A program made the position numbers and the translations under genes. The notes below the pieces were generated by a model that saw nothing but the letters and a program-made list of their open reading frames with translations, had not been told where the DNA came from and did not search any database. From assembly GCF_014636865.1 (NCBI RefSeq), contig NZ_BMER01000005.1, positions 370,584-434,583 of the forward strand: a stretch of 64,000 bases of DNA, in the 5' to 3' direction. This document shows, in pieces, positions 60,531 through 64,000 of the stretch. Within the stretch, counting starts at the first letter, position 1. Every line of letters starts with the position of its first letter. The DNA comes from Parapedobacter pyrenivorans. Lineage in GTDB: Bacteria > Bacteroidota > Bacteroidia > Sphingobacteriales > Sphingobacteriaceae.

Positions 60531-61918
60531 GCATTAGGGGCTAAAAAGGAGAGTACTTCTGTTTCACCGAGCATCCGTTGTTCGCCGGTCAGCATGTCTT
60601 TTAGTGAAAACAGGCCACTTGCTATTTCTTCTTCACCGATGAGGATCACATAGGGGATTTTTTTTGCGTCGGCATATGAGAGTTGCTTTTTCAGCTTGGC
60701 AGTGGCCGGATAGAGTTCGGAAGCTACACCTGCAGCTCGTAATTTTCGTAGCAACGGCAGTGCATACAGCTCGGCTAGTTTATCAAAGTTGCTGATCAAT
60801 ACCTGGGTAGTTAATACCGCTGTGTTGGGAAAAAGACCCAGTTCTTCCAATACATCGTATATTCGATCGGCACCGAATGAAATTCCTACACCGGTGAGTC
60901 CGTTCAAGCCGAACATCCCGGTAAGATCATCATAGCGGCCGCCGCCGCCGATGCTTCCCATTGTCGCCTCATTGGTTTTTACCTCAAAAATACAACCCGT
61001 ATAGTAATTGAGGCCCCGCGCCAGTGTGATGTCCAATTCGACAAAACGGTTAACCACAGCGGTGTCACCGACAAGTTTTTCAACATATCCCAATACGGTT
61101 TCGATCTCGTCGATACCCTTTAATCCGATTGGCGAAGATGCCAGTACTTGCCTCAACTGTTCGGCCTTTTCGGTGTTGGTACCCTGTAATTGAATGATGG
61201 GTTGCAGCTTTTCCAAATCACCAGCAGTGAAGCCGCGGTTTAGCAGTTCGTTATTTACCCCTTCCAGTCCAATTTTATCCAGCTTATCAATGGCTACAGT
61301 CATATCAACAATCAGCTCCGGCTTGCCCAATACTTCAGCAATACCCGTCAATATTTTACGATTGTTGAGCTTAATGGTAAAATCGCGCAGGCCCAATCCG
61401 GACAATGCTTCATGATAGATGAGTACAAACTCGGCTTCGTTGAGTAGGCTGTCGGAGCCGACGACATCCACATCGCATTGGTAAAACTCCCGATAGCGCC
61501 CGCGCTGAGGTCTATCGGCACGCCATACCGGCTGGATCTGGAACCGCTTGAAGGGCAGGGTCAACTCATGCTGATGCATCACCACGTAGCGTGCAAAAGG
61601 AACCGTAAGGTCGTATCGCAAGGCTTTTTCGGCGATATGTGGAGCGAGCTGCGCGGAGGCCTTTTCTTCCATCAGGTTGCCGGGCGCCTTGGCTAGGTAA
61701 TCGCCCGAGTTGAGTATCTTGAAAATCAATTTATCACCCTCATCGCCGTATTTACCTGTCAGTGTCTGTAGGTTTTCAAAGGTGGGGGTCTGAATCTCAC
61801 GATATCCATATTTCGCGAAGACCGCCTTAATTATATCGAAAATATAATTGCGTTTCTCCATTTCTGTGGGCGAAAAATCGCGCGTGCCCTTTGCCAATGA
61901 GGGTTTGATTGCTGCCAT
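60527..61918 (-). CDS. hisS: Histidyl-tRNA synthetase
   Basis: The 463-residue class II synthetase that charges tRNA-His. [21 protein letters not shown] at the N-terminus, motif 2 [32 protein letters not shown]-like segment, histidine-binding [15 protein letters not shown], motif 3 [16 protein letters not shown] and the C-terminal anticodon-binding domain are present. The -7 element TACCTTTG ends 4 bases before the ATG. YccF overlaps its 3' end. Confidence 0.97.
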   Translation of the reverse strand: [463 protein letters not shown]

Positions 61919-61922
61919 GCGG

Positions 61923-61930
61923 CAAAGGTA
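61923..61930 (-). promoter_or_regulatory. -7 promoter element of hisS
   Basis: TACCTTTG on the minus strand, 4 bases before the hisS ATG and 20 bases after the rnc stop, in a 32-base gap. Confidence 0.55.
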
Positions 61931-61950
61931 AGAGATAGAATTGAGATATG

Positions 61951-62682
61951 CTAAAGCACGTTCAGTACTTCGCAGGCTTTTTCGGCGGCAATTTTCTCGG
62001 CACTTTTCTTATTGTAATCTCGGCCGGTGCCGCATACTTCGCCATCGACCACGGCGTCTATCGTGAAAATCTTGATGCTATCGCCCTCGGCATTTTCAGC
62101 TTGGACAAAACTTATTTCCTTACCGGCTTGCTGACACCACTCGATAAGCCTGCTTTTGAAATTGGTTTCGGTTTGCTCCAGTGTTTGGATATCGACGTGA
62201 GGTTTGATGATCCGGCTTATCAGGAAATTTTTGGCGAATACGTATCCTTTATCCAGGTAGATGGCGCCTATCAACGCTTCAAAAGCATCACCCAGCAACG
62301 AGCCCTGTTTATTGGGATAATTAATCATGCGGGCATCGTATTGGATAAGTTCATTGAGGCCCAGTTTTTTGGATAGTTGATTAAGGTGGGCGCGGCTTAC
62401 GATTTTTGAGCGCATTTCGGTGAGGAATCCCTCGCCTTTGTACGGATATTTCTTAAAAAGAAGCTCTGCTACTACTGAGCCCAATACCGCATCGCCAAGA
62501 AACTCCAGCCGTTCATTGCTATTCTTGGTGCCATCTTTTATGGGTACGGCTACAGACTTGTGGCGGAAAGCCAGCTGATAGAGGTGTAGGTTTCCCGGAA
62601 CAAAGCCCAGCATGTTCTTCAACGCCCTTACATAGCCGCGATTGGATGATAAGTACAGTTTGTAAATCTTTGAAATAGGCAT
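61951..62682 (-). CDS. rnc: Ribonuclease III
   Basis: A 243-residue double-strand-specific RNase: catalytic domain signature NERLEFLGDAVLGSVVAELLF, then LLGDAFEALIGAIYLDKGYVFAKNFL, and a C-terminal dsRNA-binding domain (FKSRLIEWCQQAGKEISF ... GRDYNKKSAEKIAAEKACEVL). It processes rRNA and structured RNAs. It lies directly after fabF on the same strand, the arrangement commonly found as acpP-fabF-rnc. Confidence 0.96.
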   Translation of the reverse strand: MPISKIYKLYLSSNRGYVRALKNMLGFVPGNLHLYQLAFRHKSVAVPIKDGTKNSNERLEFLGDAVLGSVVAELLFKKYPYKGEGFLTEMRSKIVSRAHLNQLSKKLGLNELIQYDARMINYPNKQGSLLGDAFEALIGAIYLDKGYVFAKNFLISRIIKPHVDIQTLEQTETNFKSRLIEWCQQAGKEISFVQAENAEGDSIKIFTIDAVVDGEVCGTGRDYNKKSAEKIAAEKACEVLNVL

Positions 62683-62749
62683 CTAATTACTAACTGAATA
62701 ACAAGCATGCAGCGGGGAAATCACCTGTTGCAAAAAAATGCCTCCAAAA

Positions 62750-64000
62750 TTAGGCTTCGAACTTCTTGAAAATAACGGTGGCGTTGTGCCCGCCAAAACC
62801 AAAGGTATTGCTCATCGCTGCACTTACCGTCCGTTTCTGCGCTTTATTGAAAGTGAAGTTCAGTTCCGGATCAAGGTTTGGATCGTCCGTGAAATGATTG
62901 ATGGTTGGAGGCACCACATCATTTTTCACCGCAAGAATGGATGCGATGGATTCCACGGCTCCGGCGGCACCCAATAGATGGCCGGTCATTGATTTCGTAG
63001 AGCTGATATTGAGCTTGTACGCATGCTGTCCAAACAATTCGAGGATGGCCATAATTTCACTGGGATCACCTACGGGTGTGGACGTGCCATGTACATTGAT
63101 GTAATCGATATCGTTTTGGGTGAGCCGGGCATCCGTTAGCGCGTTTGTCATAGCCAGCCGTGCTCCCAGGCCCTCGGGGTGCGATGCAGTAATGTGATAG
63201 GCGTCGGCACTCATTCCTGCCCCGATGAGTTCGGCATAGATCTTGGCACCGCGCGCTTGAGCATGTTCCAGGCTTTCAAGCACGATAGCTCCCGCGCCTT
63301 CGCCGGCCACAAAGCCATCCCGGTCCTTATCAAATGGTCTGGAGGCCGTTTGCGGGTCGTCATTACGTGTAGACAGTGCGTGCATGGCATTAAACCCACC
63401 GATACCCGCTTCATTGATAATTGCTTCTGAACCACCGCTGATGATGATATCAGCCTGTCCCGTACGAATATAGTTAAGCGAATCAATGAGCGCGTGTGTG
63501 GATGATGCGCAAGCAGAAACAGTAGAAAAGTTGGGTCCGTGTAGTCCGTAGCGCATGGATATATGTCCAGGCGCAATGTCCAAAATCATCTTCGGGATAA
63601 AGAAAGGGTTGAAGCGGGGCGTTCCATCGCCTGCATAAAAATTGCTTACTTCATCCAAAAATGTCTTCAGGCCACCAATACCAGACCCCCATATCACACC
63701 GATACGATTGGTATTTAGATTGTCGAACTTAAGCGAGGCATCCGCCACCGCTTCGTCCGTAGCTGCCAATGCGTAGTGTACAAATGGATCTAATTTTCGG
63801 GCTTCCTTACGCTCCATAAAGTCTTCAGCGTTGAATCCCTTCACTTCACAAGCAAAACGGGTTTTGAATTTCGATGCGTCAAACTTAGTGATAGGAGCAG
63901 CGCCGCTTACTCCTTTAATCAGGTTGTCCCAAAATTCTGGAACAGTATTCCCGATAGGAGTAAGCGCACCTAACCCTGTTACTACTACTCTTTTAAGCTC
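62750..64000 (-). CDS. fabF: 3-oxoacyl-ACP synthase II (partial at right edge)
   Basis: Condensing enzyme of fatty acid elongation. The active-site Cys is in SACASSTHALIDSLNYI, with the catalytic histidines in NVHGTSTPVGD and SMTGHLLGAAGAVE. The sequence runs to the window edge on the minus strand as ELKRVVVTGLGALTPIGNTV, so only a start codon or a few residues are missing. The following rnc gene starts 67 bases on. No acpP is visible because the window ends. Confidence 0.96.
   Translation of the reverse strand, partial: ELKRVVVTGLGALTPIGNTVPEFWDNLIKGVSGAAPITKFDASKFKTRFACEVKGFNAEDFMERKEARKLDPFVHYALAATDEAVADASLKFDNLNTNRIGVIWGSGIGGLKTFLDEVSNFYAGDGTPRFNPFFIPKMILDIAPGHISMRYGLHGPNFSTVSACASSTHALIDSLNYIRTGQADIIISGGSEAIINEAGIGGFNAMHALSTRNDDPQTASRPFDKDRDGFVAGEGAGAIVLESLEHAQARGAKIYAELIGAGMSADAYHITASHPEGLGARLAMTNALTDARLTQNDIDYINVHGTSTPVGDPSEIMAILELFGQHAYKLNISSTKSMTGHLLGAAGAVESIASILAVKNDVVPPTINHFTDDPNLDPELNFTFNKAQKRTVSAAMSNTFGFGGHNATVIFKKFEA

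Overview
The window reads as the chromosome of a Bacteroidota bacterium, probably of the Sphingobacteriaceae (Pedobacter/Parapedobacter type). The evidence is a type IX secretion (T9SS) PorP/SprF protein with a partner carrying the gliding-type C-terminal sorting domain, many promoters of the Bacteroidota form TAnnTTTG, almost no Shine-Dalgarno sequences, DUF4153/DUF4097/DUF5686 proteins, and a futalosine hydrolase for menaquinone synthesis. Family names come from motif recognition alone; no database was searched.

Layout. 0-6.4 kb: a sugar-phosphate isomerase-like protein (cut at the left edge), a large haem c lipoprotein dehydrogenase, a zinc-ribbon protein, a DUF1080 glycan hydrolase and a NYN/LOTUS RNA-binding nuclease. 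6.4-12 kb: a small membrane ORF, an exported coiled-coil protein, a three-gene ECF sigma factor / HEAT-repeat membrane protein / DUF4097 operon and a DUF4153 protein. 11.7-14.4 kb: a structured leader with an intrinsic terminator in front of a membrane patatin-like protein. 14.3-20.4 kb (minus): a surface operon of repeat protein, GEVED-type protein, T9SS type B cargo and PorP/SprF. 20.8-34.8 kb: housekeeping genes (amidohydrolase, rlmN, comF, gcvH, anmK, cdsA, a CPBP protease, metZ and others). 34.9-44.1 kb: pdhB, mqnB, lpxK, dnaA, a TPP riboswitch with no gene behind it, and gcvP. 45-48.3 kb: an accessory patch with a broken toxin-antitoxin pair, an HU-like protein, tandem repeats, a small helix-turn-helix protein and AT-rich decayed sequence. 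48.4-64 kb: a tricorn-like protease, a DUF5686 outer-membrane protein, folE-queD facing truA, an ABC exporter, an M3 peptidase, hisS, rnc and fabF (cut at the right edge).

The most unusual signals are (1) a complete TPP riboswitch and intrinsic terminator at 41.1-41.2 kb that lead into the 3' end of the oppositely oriented gcvP instead of a thiamine gene; (2) a recurring layout in which a TAnnTTTG promoter element sits only 3-9 bases before the start codon, implying leaderless or near-leaderless mRNAs for about ten genes; (3) a perfect 195-bp in-frame tandem duplication in the surface repeat protein; (4) the terminator-bearing leader at 11.7-12.0 kb; and (5) a decayed ParE-type toxin beside an intact antitoxin-like gene. 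No defence system, prophage, insertion sequence, CRISPR array, rRNA or tRNA was seen.
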